Source: DASXBA01 sp036406475 (GTDB taxonomy: Bacteria > Actinomycetota > Thermoleophilia > Solirubrobacterales > Thermoleophilaceae). From it: a stretch of DNA of 28,873 bases. The notes below the pieces were generated by a model, which saw only the letters and a list, made by a program, of their open reading frames with translations, ran no database searches and was not told where the DNA came from. Shown piece after piece: positions 13,087-19,717 of this stretch. The position numbers and the translations under genes are program-made. Positions within the stretch are counted from its first letter, which is position 1, and every line of letters starts with the position of its first letter. The DNA is taken from positions 1 through 28,873 of the forward strand of contig DASXBA010000142.1 in the NCBI GenBank assembly GCA_036406475.1, read 5' to 3'.

Positions 13087-14267
13087 GGTACGAGCTCCGG
13101 GGCGAGGTCCCGGCCAAGCGCCACGTCGCGGTCCGTCAGCCGGGTGGCAACGGGCATCGCCGCCTGCTGGTCGAGGAGGTCATGGGCTACGAGGGCTTCT
13201 CGGGCAACGAGTCGATCCTCTACCACCTGCACTCGCCCTGCCGGCTCGACTCGATCGGCGAGTTCACGCCGATCTCGCGAGAGGAGTGGGTGCCCGACGC
13301 CCACGTCCACCGCCTCGCCGACGCGAACTCCGTCGTGCCCGACGGCGACGCCGTCAGCGGCCGCCGGCTGCTCATGTGGAACGGCGACCTCGAGGTCTCG
13401 GTCTGCAAGCCCGACCAGCAGCTCGACGGCTTCTACCGCAACGGGGAGGGCGACGAGGTCATCTACGTCCACCAGGGCGGCGGCGTCTTGCGGACCGTGT
13501 TCGGGATGGTCCCGTTCAGGGAGAAGGACTACCTGGTCATCCCGCGCGGGACGACGCACACCTTCGAGCTCGACGACGGCCACCAGTTCTGGCTCTGTTT
13601 CCACACCCCGGGCGAGATCGAGACGCCGGGGCGCTACCGCAACCGCTACGGCGAGTTGCTCGAGCACGCGCCGTTCTCACAGCGCGACATCCACCCGCCG
13701 TCGGGCCTGGAGACGCGCGACGAGAGCGGCGAGTACCGGATCACGGTGCGGGTGCGCGACGGCTACCAGGAATACCTGCTCGACCGCCACCCGTTCGACG
13801 TCGTCGGCTGGGACGGCTACGTCTGGCCCTACACCTTCAACGCGGACGACTTCGAGCCGCGGGCCGGGCGCTTCCACCTGCCGCCGCCCACCCACCAGAC
13901 CTTCCAGGGGCAGAACTTCGTGATCTGCACGTTCGCCCCGCGGATGCTCGACTGGGACCCGCAGGCCGTTCCGCTCCCGTACCACCACTCGAACATCCAG
14001 TCCGAGGAGGTCATGTTCTACGCCGAGGGGGACTACGCGGCCCGCAAGGGCGTGGACGTCGGCTGCATCACCCTGCACCCGTCCGGCCTGCCGCACGGTC
14101 CGCAGCCGGGCGCGGTGGAAAAGGCGCTCGGCTCGAAGAGCACCGACGAGCTGGCGATCATGTGGGACACCTTCCGGCCGCTGCGGCTGAGCGCTCTCTG
14201 GAGCGAGATCGACAAGCCGGAGTACGCGCTCTCCTGGAACCCGGACAAGGCCACGGCCCGGGTTTAG
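13083..14267 (+). CDS. hmgA: Homogentisate 1,2-dioxygenase
   Basis: A 394-residue ring-cleaving dioxygenase that opens homogentisate to maleylacetoacetate with Fe(II). The metal ligands align with the human enzyme (His335, Glu341, His371): H302 and E308 in YHHSNIQSEE, then H338 in HPSGLPHGPQPG, with identical spacing of 6 and 30. The protein is shorter than the roughly 430-445 residues of proteobacterial and animal enzymes, mainly at the N-terminus, as in other actinobacteria. The GTG at 13083 overlaps the hpd stop by 4 bp, implying translational coupling. Maleylacetoacetate isomerase, the next enzyme, is not in the window. Confidence 0.96.
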   Translation: MRYELRGEVPAKRHVAVRQPGGNGHRRLLVEEVMGYEGFSGNESILYHLHSPCRLDSIGEFTPISREEWVPDAHVHRLADANSVVPDGDAVSGRRLLMWNGDLEVSVCKPDQQLDGFYRNGEGDEVIYVHQGGGVLRTVFGMVPFREKDYLVIPRGTTHTFELDDGHQFWLCFHTPGEIETPGRYRNRYGELLEHAPFSQRDIHPPSGLETRDESGEYRITVRVRDGYQEYLLDRHPFDVVGWDGYVWPYTFNADDFEPRAGRFHLPPPTHQTFQGQNFVICTFAPRMLDWDPQAVPLPYHHSNIQSEEVMFYAEGDYAARKGVDVGCITLHPSGLPHGPQPGAVEKALGSKSTDELAIMWDTFRPLRLSALWSEIDKPEYALSWNPDKATARV

Positions 14268-14269
14268 CC

Positions 14270-15190
14270 GTGTTCGAGGAGGCGCAGCTCTACTCGCCGG
14301 TCACCCGCGGCGAGGAGGGCGTGGTCGTCCACCTCGGCGACGACCACCCGGGCGCGAACGACCCGGTCTACCGCGCCCGCCGCGCCGAGATCGCCGAGGC
14401 CGCGCTCGACTGGACGCCCGGCACCCCGGCGCCGGAGATCGCCTATGCCGAGGAGGAGCAGGAGGTCTGGCGGACCGTCACCCGCGAGCTGGCGCCCAAG
14501 TACGAGCGCTATGCCTGCCGCGCCTTCCGCGAGGCCTACGCGGCGCTCGGGCTGCCGCACGACCGCATCCCGCAGCTCGAGGAGGTGGGCGCCGGGCTCG
14601 AGCCGCTCACCGGCTTCCGCTACGTACCGGCCGCCGGGCTCGTGCCGCTCGACGAGTTCTACGGCTCGCTCGCGGACCGGGTCTTCCACTCGACGCAGTA
14701 CATCCGCCACCCGGCGGCGCCGCTGTACACGCCCGAGCCCGACCTGATCCACGAGGTGATCGGCCACGGCAACCTGCTCGCCTCGCCGGAGTTCGCCGAG
14801 CTAAACCTGCTCGCCGGCCAGGCCGCCCGTCGCTGCGAGACCGATACCGGCCTCAAGTTCCTGGCCGACGTCTTCTGGTTCACGATCGAGTTCGGCGTCC
14901 TCCATGAGGATGGCGAGCTGCGCGCCTACGGCGCCGGGATCCTCTCGAGCTATGGGGAGATCGAGGAGTTCCGGCAGATGGAGATCAGGCCGATCGACTT
15001 CCTCGAGATGGGCACGCTCGACTACGACATCACGAAGTACCAGCCGGTGCTCTATTCCGCGGAGTCGATGGGGTACCTGGTCGACGAGCTCGGCGGCTTC
15101 TTCGCCGGCTTCGACGACGACACGCCGGACCGGCTGAAAACTGAAAGAAAGGGGACGGGGCCCTTTCTTTCAGGCGCCCGGAACGGTTGA
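14270..15190 (+). CDS. phhA: Phenylalanine 4-monooxygenase (aromatic amino acid hydroxylase)
   Basis: A 306-residue pterin-dependent hydroxylase converting phenylalanine to tyrosine. The non-haem iron site is complete: H161 and H166 in LIHEVIGHGNLL and E207 in FTIEFGV. PxxHxTQYIRH-like surroundings (VFHSTQYIRHP, 139-148) fit the pterin/substrate pocket. The GTG lies 2 bp after the hmgA stop, so this is the third gene of the operon. The C-terminal residues after DRLK (TERKGTGPFLSGARNG) are encoded by a palindromic repeat inserted at the gene's 3' end and do not belong to the family. No pterin-4a-carbinolamine dehydratase, tyrosine aminotransferase or regulatory ACT domain is seen in the window. 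Confidence 0.95.
   Translation: MFEEAQLYSPVTRGEEGVVVHLGDDHPGANDPVYRARRAEIAEAALDWTPGTPAPEIAYAEEEQEVWRTVTRELAPKYERYACRAFREAYAALGLPHDRIPQLEEVGAGLEPLTGFRYVPAAGLVPLDEFYGSLADRVFHSTQYIRHPAAPLYTPEPDLIHEVIGHGNLLASPEFAELNLLAGQAARRCETDTGLKFLADVFWFTIEFGVLHEDGELRAYGAGILSSYGEIEEFRQMEIRPIDFLEMGTLDYDITKYQPVLYSAESMGYLVDELGGFFAGFDDDTPDRLKTERKGTGPFLSGARNG
15141..15173. repeat. Palindromic repeat copy 1 (REP-like), inside the phhA 3' end
   Basis: A perfect 13-bp inverted repeat, CTGAAAGAAAGGG (15141-15153) and its complement (15161-15173), with loop GACGGGG. It is coding for the last residues of the phenylalanine hydroxylase and could fold as a strong hairpin or terminator-like structure. Copy 2 lies at 15796-15826. 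Confidence 0.93.
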
Positions 15191-15214
15191 AGCGGGAGCG
15201 CGCGCGGGTAGCCT
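15187..15214 (+). promoter_or_regulatory. Promoter of the pfpI-like gene: TTGAAG-N16-TAGCCT
   Basis: TTGAAG (15187-15192, -35) and TAGCCT (15209-15214, -10) are spaced 16 bp apart, with the -10 ending 6 nt before the ATG at 15221. The -35 overlaps the phhA stop codon. This supports a leaderless transcript separate from the aromatic operon. Confidence 0.5.
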
Positions 15215-15220
15215 GACCGC

Positions 15221-15778
15221 ATGAGTCACAACGGGCAGGACGAGCCGCTCGCGGGCAAGCGCGCGGCGATCATGGTCGGGCCCCAGTTCGAGGACACGGA
15301 GGCGCTGTATCCGCTCTACCGGCTGCGCGAGGCCGGGGCCCAGGTCGGCGTGATCGGTTCCGAGGCCGGCACGACCGTGCCGGGCAAGAAGGGGCACGAG
15401 CTGGAGGTCGAGCAGGCGGCCGGCGACCTGAGTCAGGACAGCCTCGACCTGCTGGTGATCGCCGGCGGCTACGGGCCCGACAAGCTGCGAACCGACGAGG
15501 GCGTGCTGGCGCTGGTGCGGGACATGCACGCGGCCGGCAAGCCGATCGCCTTCATCTGCCATGCGGGCTGGGTGCCCGCCTCGGCGGGGATCGTCGCGGG
15601 GAAGCGGGTCACGTCGGTGCAGGCGATCGCGGACGATCTCCGCAACGCGGGAGCGGAGTGGGAGGACTCCGAGGTGGTCGTCGACGGGAACCTGATCTCG
15701 TCGCGCCGCCCGGACGACCTGCCGGCCTTCATGAGGGCGACGATCGAGGTCGCCGCCGGCGTTGGCGCGCCCGCCTAG
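15221..15778 (+). CDS. DJ-1/PfpI family class I glutamine-amidotransferase-like protein
   Basis: A 185-residue member of the PfpI/YhbO group. The nucleophile C113 and neighbouring H114 are in AFICHAGW (110-117), and the supporting acidic residue is in FED (E24). AGGYGPDKLRTD (81-92) is the typical loop. Relatives act as deglycases/glyoxalases, cysteine peptidases or stress proteins; the exact activity is disputed in the literature and cannot be set here. No Shine-Dalgarno sequence; a -35/-10 pair lies just upstream. The gene sits alone between two palindromic repeats and ends 17 bp before copy 2, tail-to-tail with the PadR gene. Confidence 0.94.
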   Translation: MSHNGQDEPLAGKRAAIMVGPQFEDTEALYPLYRLREAGAQVGVIGSEAGTTVPGKKGHELEVEQAAGDLSQDSLDLLVIAGGYGPDKLRTDEGVLALVRDMHAAGKPIAFICHAGWVPASAGIVAGKRVTSVQAIADDLRNAGAEWEDSEVVVDGNLISSRRPDDLPAFMRATIEVAAGVGAPA

Positions 15779-15795
15779 ACGCCCGGACCACCGCA

Positions 15796-15826
15796 TGAAA
15801 GAAAGGGCCCCGTCCCCTTTCTTTCA
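15796..15826. repeat. Palindromic repeat copy 2 (REP-like), between pfpI and padR ends
   Basis: A 12-bp perfect inverted repeat (TGAAAGAAAGGG, 15796-15807; complement 15815-15826) with loop CCCCGTC, the exact complement of the copy 1 loop. The core is therefore in inverse orientation to copy 1, yet both copies are followed by the same GGCGCC on the plus strand. The PadR stop codon (15824-15826) lies in its right arm. It may act as a bidirectional terminator for the convergent genes. Confidence 0.92.
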
Positions 15827-16336
15827 GGCGCCTCTCGCCACTCGCTCCCAGAACCGGATGTATTCCCGCTGGTGCCCGATGCCCGACTCGAGCGCCAACC
15901 AGGGCCCGCGCGGCTCCGCGCCCCTGTCGAGGCTCTTCATGCCTTCGTAGGCGGCGAGCTGGCGGCGGTGCAGCTCGAGCTGTGACTCGGCCAGCTCGAC
16001 CGGATCGGCGCCGAAGAAGAGCTTGAGCAGCCCGGGGTCGCGGAACTCGTACAGCTGCTCCGCGGGCTCCCTGCGCCACTCCTCCAGGGCGCGCCGGCCC
16101 TTCGCGGTGAGCGTGTAGCGCTTGCGCCGCCGGCCCTTTGCCTCCTGACGCTCGCTCAAGTAGCCGGCCTCGGCCAGCCGGGCGGGCTCGGAGTAGAGCT
16201 GTGCGTGCTGGAGCGACCAGAAGTTGCCGACGGTCTCGCGCACCGCCTGCTTGAGCGCGTAGGGGGTCGCCTCGCCGGAGAGCTCGAGCAGTCCGAGGAC
16301 GATGTAGGAGGTGGGTGTGAGGCGTAGGTCTTGCAA
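15824..16336 (-). CDS. PadR family transcriptional regulator
   Basis: A 170-residue regulator with the PadR winged helix at 1-85 (LTPTSYIVLGLLELSGEATPY opening; wing around GRRRKRYTLTAKGRRAL) and a C-terminal helical dimerisation domain (about 95-165, with RRQLAAYEGM). It would be a repressor released by a small hydrophobic or phenolic ligand, as in relatives. The TTG start is inferred because similarity begins there and a TATTTT box ends 6 nt upstream. It diverges from the carotenoid oxygenase gene across 61 bp containing an inverted repeat, making that gene its likely target. The final residues and stop come from a palindromic repeat. Confidence 0.9.
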   Translation of the reverse strand: MQDLRLTPTSYIVLGLLELSGEATPYALKQAVRETVGNFWSLQHAQLYSEPARLAEAGYLSERQEAKGRRRKRYTLTAKGRRALEEWRREPAEQLYEFRDPGLLKLFFGADPVELAESQLELHRRQLAAYEGMKSLDRGAEPRGPWLALESGIGHQREYIRFWERVARGA

Positions 16337-16359
16337 TAGTCCAAAATAGACGGTATGGT
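16331..16359 (+). promoter_or_regulatory. Promoter of the carotenoid oxygenase gene: TTGCAA-N17-TATGGT
   Basis: TTGCAA (16331-16336) and TATGGT (16354-16359) are spaced by 17 bp. A start near 16366 gives a leader of about 30 nt that contains the ribosome-binding site AGGGAGGA before the ATG at 16398. Confidence 0.5.
16343..16348 (-). promoter_or_regulatory. -10 box TATTTT, leaderless-type, for padR
   Basis: On the minus strand TATTTT ends 6 nt before the TTG at 16334-16336. It lies within the spacer of the divergent plus-strand promoter, so the two promoters overlap. Confidence 0.4.
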
Positions 16360-16369
16360 TCCGACCGTC
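16349..16369. promoter_or_regulatory. Inverted repeat GACGGT-N9-ACCGTC, candidate PadR operator
   Basis: Exact 6-bp arms (16349-16354 and 16364-16369) overlap the -10 box and likely start point of the carotenoid oxygenase promoter. Binding here would block transcription, as expected for a PadR repressor. Confidence 0.5.
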
Positions 16370-16397
16370 CTAAGAGTACTACCGCAGGGAGGACGGA

Positions 16398-17819
16398 ATG
16401 GCAACGCACACGGCAGCCCCGGCCACGACGCGAAGGGTCGGCTTCGAGACGCTCGACGAGGAGGTCAGCCGCGACCGGCTGCCGCTCCGCGGAGAGCTTC
16501 CGGACTGGCTCGCGGGAACGCTCGTGCGCGTTACCCCCGCGCTGCTGGACGTCGGCGGCCAGCCGCTTCGCCACTGGTTCGACGGCCTTGCGATGCTGAA
16601 CGCCTTCGGCGTCGCCGACGGCCAGGTCTCCTACGGCAGTCGCTTCCTCGACACCGACACCAACCGCCGGGCGCGCGCCGGCGAGCTCTTCACCGGCTTC
16701 GCCCAGGACCCCTGCCGCTCGCTCTTCCGGCGGGCGATGGCGGTGGTGAGCGGGCCGAGCAGCGACAACGCCAACGTCAACCTCATGCAGCTCGGCGACC
16801 GCTACATGGCGATGACCGAGATCCCGATGCCGGTCGAGTTCGATCCCGAGACGCTCGCGACGCTCGGCATCGAGAAGTACGACGACCGTGTCGGCGGGCA
16901 GGTGACGACGGCGCATCCTCATCACGATCCCGCGCGCGACGAAGCGCTCAACTACGTGACCCAGCTAGGGGCGCGCAACTCATACCGCCTGTACGCGCAG
17001 CCGGCCGGCTCGGACAGCAGGCGCCTGATCGCCAAGATCGGCGTCCGCGAGCCCGGCTACATGCACAGCTTCGGGATGAGCGAGCGCTACCTGATCCTGG
17101 CCGAGTTCCCGCTCGTCGTGAACCCGCTGCACCTGGCGACGGGAGGGAGGCCGTTCATCGACAACTTCCGCTGGGAGCCCGAGCGGGGGACGCGCTTCAT
17201 CGTGGTCGACCGCCACTCCGGTGAGCTGCGTGGGATCTACGACGGCCCGGCGTTCTTCGCCTTCCACCACGTGAACGCGTACGAGCGCGACGGCGAGCTG
17301 GTGGTGGACCTGTGCGCGTACGACGACGCCACGGTGATCGGGCTGCTCGAGCTGGAGAACCTGCGCGAGGGCGACCGCCTGGCGCCGCTGCGACTTCAGC
17401 GCTGCCGCATCGACCTCGACGGCGGCGGCGTCGAGTACGAGCAGCTCTCCGAGCACGGGATGGAGCTGCCGCGGATCAACTACGGCGCCGTCAACGGCCG
17501 CGACTACCGCTATGCCTACGGCGCGGGCACCCACTCGGAGGAGAGCGACTGGTCGGACCAGTTGGTCAAGGCCGACGTGGCGACCGGCGAGTCGAGGACC
17601 TGGCACGAGCCCGGCTGCTACCCGGGCGAGCCCGTCTTCGTGAGCGGTCCCGAGCGGCGCGCGGAGGACGACGGCGTGATCCTCTCCGTCGTGCTCGACG
17701 CCGCGGCGGGACGCTCGTTCCTGCTGGTGCTCGACGCGGCCTCGTTCGAGGAGGTCGCCCGCGCCGAGGCGCCGCAGCGGATCCCGTTCGGCTTCCACGG
17801 CCAGTTCTTCGGATCATGA
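16398..17819 (+). CDS. Carotenoid oxygenase (carotenoid/apocarotenoid cleavage dioxygenase family)
   Basis: A 473-residue seven-bladed-propeller oxygenase that cleaves a carotenoid or related conjugated double bond with Fe(II) and O2. The four-histidine iron site can be placed: H173 or H175 in TAHPHHD, H223 in YMHSFGMSE, H290 or H291 in FAFHHVNAYE, and H467 in GFHGQFF near the C-terminus. GTLVRVTPA (40-48) and HWFDGLAML (59-67) are family signatures, closest in feel to the BCO-like branch. A good ribosome-binding site (AGGGAGGA) precedes the ATG. A divergent PadR gene and an operator-like repeat suggest inducible expression. The DUF1707-type membrane gene follows with an ATGA overlap. The actual substrate is not evident. 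Confidence 0.94.
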   Translation: MATHTAAPATTRRVGFETLDEEVSRDRLPLRGELPDWLAGTLVRVTPALLDVGGQPLRHWFDGLAMLNAFGVADGQVSYGSRFLDTDTNRRARAGELFTGFAQDPCRSLFRRAMAVVSGPSSDNANVNLMQLGDRYMAMTEIPMPVEFDPETLATLGIEKYDDRVGGQVTTAHPHHDPARDEALNYVTQLGARNSYRLYAQPAGSDSRRLIAKIGVREPGYMHSFGMSERYLILAEFPLVVNPLHLATGGRPFIDNFRWEPERGTRFIVVDRHSGELRGIYDGPAFFAFHHVNAYERDGELVVDLCAYDDATVIGLLELENLREGDRLAPLRLQRCRIDLDGGGVEYEQLSEHGMELPRINYGAVNGRDYRYAYGAGTHSEESDWSDQLVKADVATGESRTWHEPGCYPGEPVFVSGPERRAEDDGVILSVVLDAAAGRSFLLVLDAASFEEVARAEAPQRIPFGFHGQFFGS

Positions 17820-18178
17820 GCGAGCTGCGCATCGCGGACAGGGATCGCGAGCGGACGGTCGAGCTCCTGCGCCGGGCGGCCGGCGAGGGCCGGCTGGAGC
17901 CGGACGAGCTCGAAGAGCGGCTCGAGGCCGCGCTCGGCTCGCGGACCGAGACCGACCTCGTGGCAGTGACCGCCGACCTTCCACCCGAGCGGCCCCGGCG
18001 TCGGAGTCGCCGTCGCCTGGCCGAGTTCCAGCGCCACCGCAGCGTGTTCCTGGCCGTGAGCGCCGGCATGGTGGTGCTCTGGGCGCTCAGCGGCTTCGGC
18101 TACTTCTGGCCGATGTGGCCGATCCTCGGCTGGGGCACGGGCCTGCTCGGTCACGGGAGGGCGGTCCGCGCGGTTTAG
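17816..18178 (+). CDS. DUF1707 (SHOCT-like) and 2TM-domain membrane protein
   Basis: A 120-residue protein with an N-terminal DUF1707 segment (about 5-56: LRIADRDRERTVELLRRAAGEGRL, then ELEERLEAAL and TDLVAVTADLP), a basic linker (59-68) and two hydrophobic spans within 76-112 separated by a short Trp/Pro turn (2TM type). It should sit in the cytoplasmic membrane with the DUF1707 part inside. Its function is unknown; such proteins are common in actinobacteria. The ATG overlaps the carotenoid oxygenase stop (ATGA), so the two are translated together, though a functional link is not established. Confidence 0.88.
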   Translation: MSELRIADRDRERTVELLRRAAGEGRLEPDELEERLEAALGSRTETDLVAVTADLPPERPRRRSRRRLAEFQRHRSVFLAVSAGMVVLWALSGFGYFWPMWPILGWGTGLLGHGRAVRAV

Positions 18179-18181
18179 GCC

Positions 18182-18328
18182 CGCGCGAAAATTATCGCTC
18201 CGTTTGGCCGGCGCTCCGCGGCGCCAGCCGCCAGTCCCTCGCTCGCAATAGCGGTGCTATTGCTCCGCTCGGGTGCGGCGTCTTGCATCCACGGATCGCG
18301 CGGCAAACGAATCGATAATTCCCGCGCG
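18182..18328. repeat. 147-bp symmetric element with terminal inverted repeats (MITE-like)
   Basis: The ends CGCGCGAAAATTATCG (18182-18197) and CGATAATTCCCGCGCG (18313-18328) are inverted repeats with 14 of 16 matches; extending inward without gaps gives 29 of 37. The exact centre holds a perfect GCAATAGC-GGT-GCTATTGC hairpin (18245-18263). The element fills the gap between two plus-strand genes and has no coding content. The symmetry suggests a non-autonomous mobile element or a long structured RNA; no transposase or clear target duplication is seen. Confidence 0.75.
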
Positions 18329-18334
18329 AACCCT

Positions 18335-18340
18335 TAGCCT
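18335..18340 (+). promoter_or_regulatory. -10 box TAGCCT, leaderless-type, for the atypical SDR operon
   Basis: TAGCCT (TANNNT) ends 8 nt before the ATG at 18349 and just outside the 147-bp element. The same hexamer serves the pfpI-like gene. Confidence 0.48.
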
Positions 18341-18348
18341 CCCGCGCG

Positions 18349-19194
18349 ATGGCCTCGAAGATCTTCGCCCCGGGCCTGCTCGAGGGCCAGGTGGCGATCG
18401 TTAGCGGCGGCGGCAGCGGACTGGGCCGCGCGACTGCGCTCGAGCTGGCGGCGTGCGGGGCCACCGTGGTGGTCTGCGGGCGTCGTCTCGAGCCGCTGGA
18501 GGAGACCGCCGCGCGGGCGAGCGGCGGCAGCGTCGAGGCGGTGCAGTGCGACATCCGCGAGGAGGAGCAGGTGCACGCGCTGGTGGATGGCGTGCTCGAG
18601 CGCCACGGCCGGGTCGACCTGCTCGTGAACAACGCGGGCGGCCAGTACATGACGCCGGCCGAGGACATCACGCCCAAGGGCTTTCGCACGGTGATGAAGC
18701 TGAACGTGGAGGGGACCTGGCTGATGAGCCACGCGGTGGCGACCAGGGCGATGATCCCGGAGGGCCGGGGCGGCAAGATCGTGAACGTCACGCTCTCGCC
18801 GCATCACGGGCTGCCCGGGATGGCGCACTCGTCGGCGGCGCGGGCGGCGGTCGAGAACCTCACCAAGGTGCTCTCGATCGAGTGGTCGCGCTTCGACATC
18901 CGCCTCACCGCGCTGGCGGCCGGGCACTTCGACACCGAGACCCTGCGGACCAAGTACCCGCGGCCGGTGGTCGAGGGGGTGGCGGGCACGGTGCCGCTCG
19001 GGCGGCTCGGCACCGAGGAGGAGTTCGCCTGGCTCGTGGCCTTCATCGCGTCGCCCGGCGGCGACTACCTGTCCGGCGCCGTGCTCACGATCGACGGCGC
19101 CCGCGACAACTGGTTCGGCCCGTGGCCGCCCGGCGGCCTCACCGACGAGGGCGGCAAGCCCCTGGCGGAGGAGAGAAAGCCCCGTGGGCCGTGA
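18349..19194 (+). CDS. SDR family oxidoreductase of the enoyl/dienoyl-CoA reductase-like subgroup
   Basis: A 281-residue short-chain dehydrogenase with SGGGSGLG at 19-26, VVCGRR at 41-46 (the arginines favour NADPH) and NNAG at 94-97. The usual Y-x-x-x-K is absent: the site reads H160-S-S-A-A-R165 followed by AAVENLTK. This HS-x-AARAAVENLTK pattern is what I recall from peroxisomal trans-2-enoyl-CoA reductase and citronellol-dehydrogenase-like SDRs, related to 2,4-dienoyl-CoA reductases, so an acyl-CoA reductase is more likely than an alcohol dehydrogenase. The C-terminus carries a short extra tail (about 255-281). It overlaps the following gene by 11 bp. No Shine-Dalgarno sequence; a TAGCCT box lies 8 nt upstream. 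Confidence 0.88.
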   Translation: MASKIFAPGLLEGQVAIVSGGGSGLGRATALELAACGATVVVCGRRLEPLEETAARASGGSVEAVQCDIREEEQVHALVDGVLERHGRVDLLVNNAGGQYMTPAEDITPKGFRTVMKLNVEGTWLMSHAVATRAMIPEGRGGKIVNVTLSPHHGLPGMAHSSAARAAVENLTKVLSIEWSRFDIRLTALAAGHFDTETLRTKYPRPVVEGVAGTVPLGRLGTEEEFAWLVAFIASPGGDYLSGAVLTIDGARDNWFGPWPPGGLTDEGGKPLAEERKPRGP

Positions 19195-19717
19195 CGGCTG
19201 CGTCATCGAGCGCTTCGAGGCATCGCCGCTCGGCCGGGTGCTGCTGAGCGCCTTCCTCGTCGTCGTACTCGCCTCGGTCGTCGTGGTCAACCTGCCGGCC
19301 TCGAAGCTGCGCTCCACGGCGTCCGACGCGACCGAGCCCGTGATCGACGTCCTGGGCCTGAACCAGAACTGGAACGTCTTCGCGCCCGATCCGCGGCGGC
19401 AGAGCCTGGGGCTGCGCGCGCGGGTCACGTTCGCCGACGGTACGACGTCGACGTGGAAGCCCTACGTCGGCGGCAACCTCGTGGGCCACTACCGCGACTA
19501 CCGCTGGGGCAAGTGGATGGAGAACGTCCGCCTCGACCAGAACCGAGGGCTCTGGCCGGGCCTCGCGAGCTGGGTCGCCCGCCACGAGTCCCATGGCCGG
19601 CGGGTCAGCAAGGTCGTGCTCATCCGGCGCTGGCGCGACCTGCACCCGCCGGGTGCGAAGGCGAACGAGGGGCCGCAGCGCTCGTACCTCTTCTACACGT
19701 GGCGGCCGACGGCATGA
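19184..19717 (+). CDS. Membrane-anchored protein with QNWNVFAPDP motif, partner of HTTM protein (DUF5819-like)
   Basis: A 177-residue protein with one hydrophobic segment near the N-terminus (18-36) and a soluble remainder. The motif NQNWNVFAPDP (60-70) is shared with proteins I associate with DUF5819, which are often encoded beside HTTM membrane proteins; the assignment is from memory. The remainder is beta-rich and Trp/Arg-rich (WKPYVGG; YRDYRWGKWMENV; VVLIRRWRDL). I chose the GTG at 19184 because GGAGGAGAGAAAG lies just before it; it overlaps the SDR stop by 11 bp. The stop overlaps the HTTM start (ATGA). The function is unknown; it probably forms a complex with the HTTM protein. Confidence 0.8.
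   Translation: MGRDGCVIERFEASPLGRVLLSAFLVVVLASVVVVNLPASKLRSTASDATEPVIDVLGLNQNWNVFAPDPRRQSLGLRARVTFADGTTSTWKPYVGGNLVGHYRDYRWGKWMENVRLDQNRGLWPGLASWVARHESHGRRVSKVVLIRRWRDLHPPGAKANEGPQRSYLFYTWRPTA

Noticed and set aside
13286..14269. Upstream extension of the phenylalanine hydroxylase frame
   Set aside because: This part is out of frame with homogentisate dioxygenase, which occupies the region. The GTG at 14270 begins the family similarity.
15729..16925. 398-codon minus-strand open frame across padR and the oxygenase start
   Set aside because: It runs through two well-supported genes in the wrong frame and its translation is low-complexity and arginine-rich.
18182..18328. Integron attC site
   Set aside because: The symmetric ends do not fit the RYYYAAC...GTTRRRY order and there is no integrase. 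The central perfect hairpin is also atypical.
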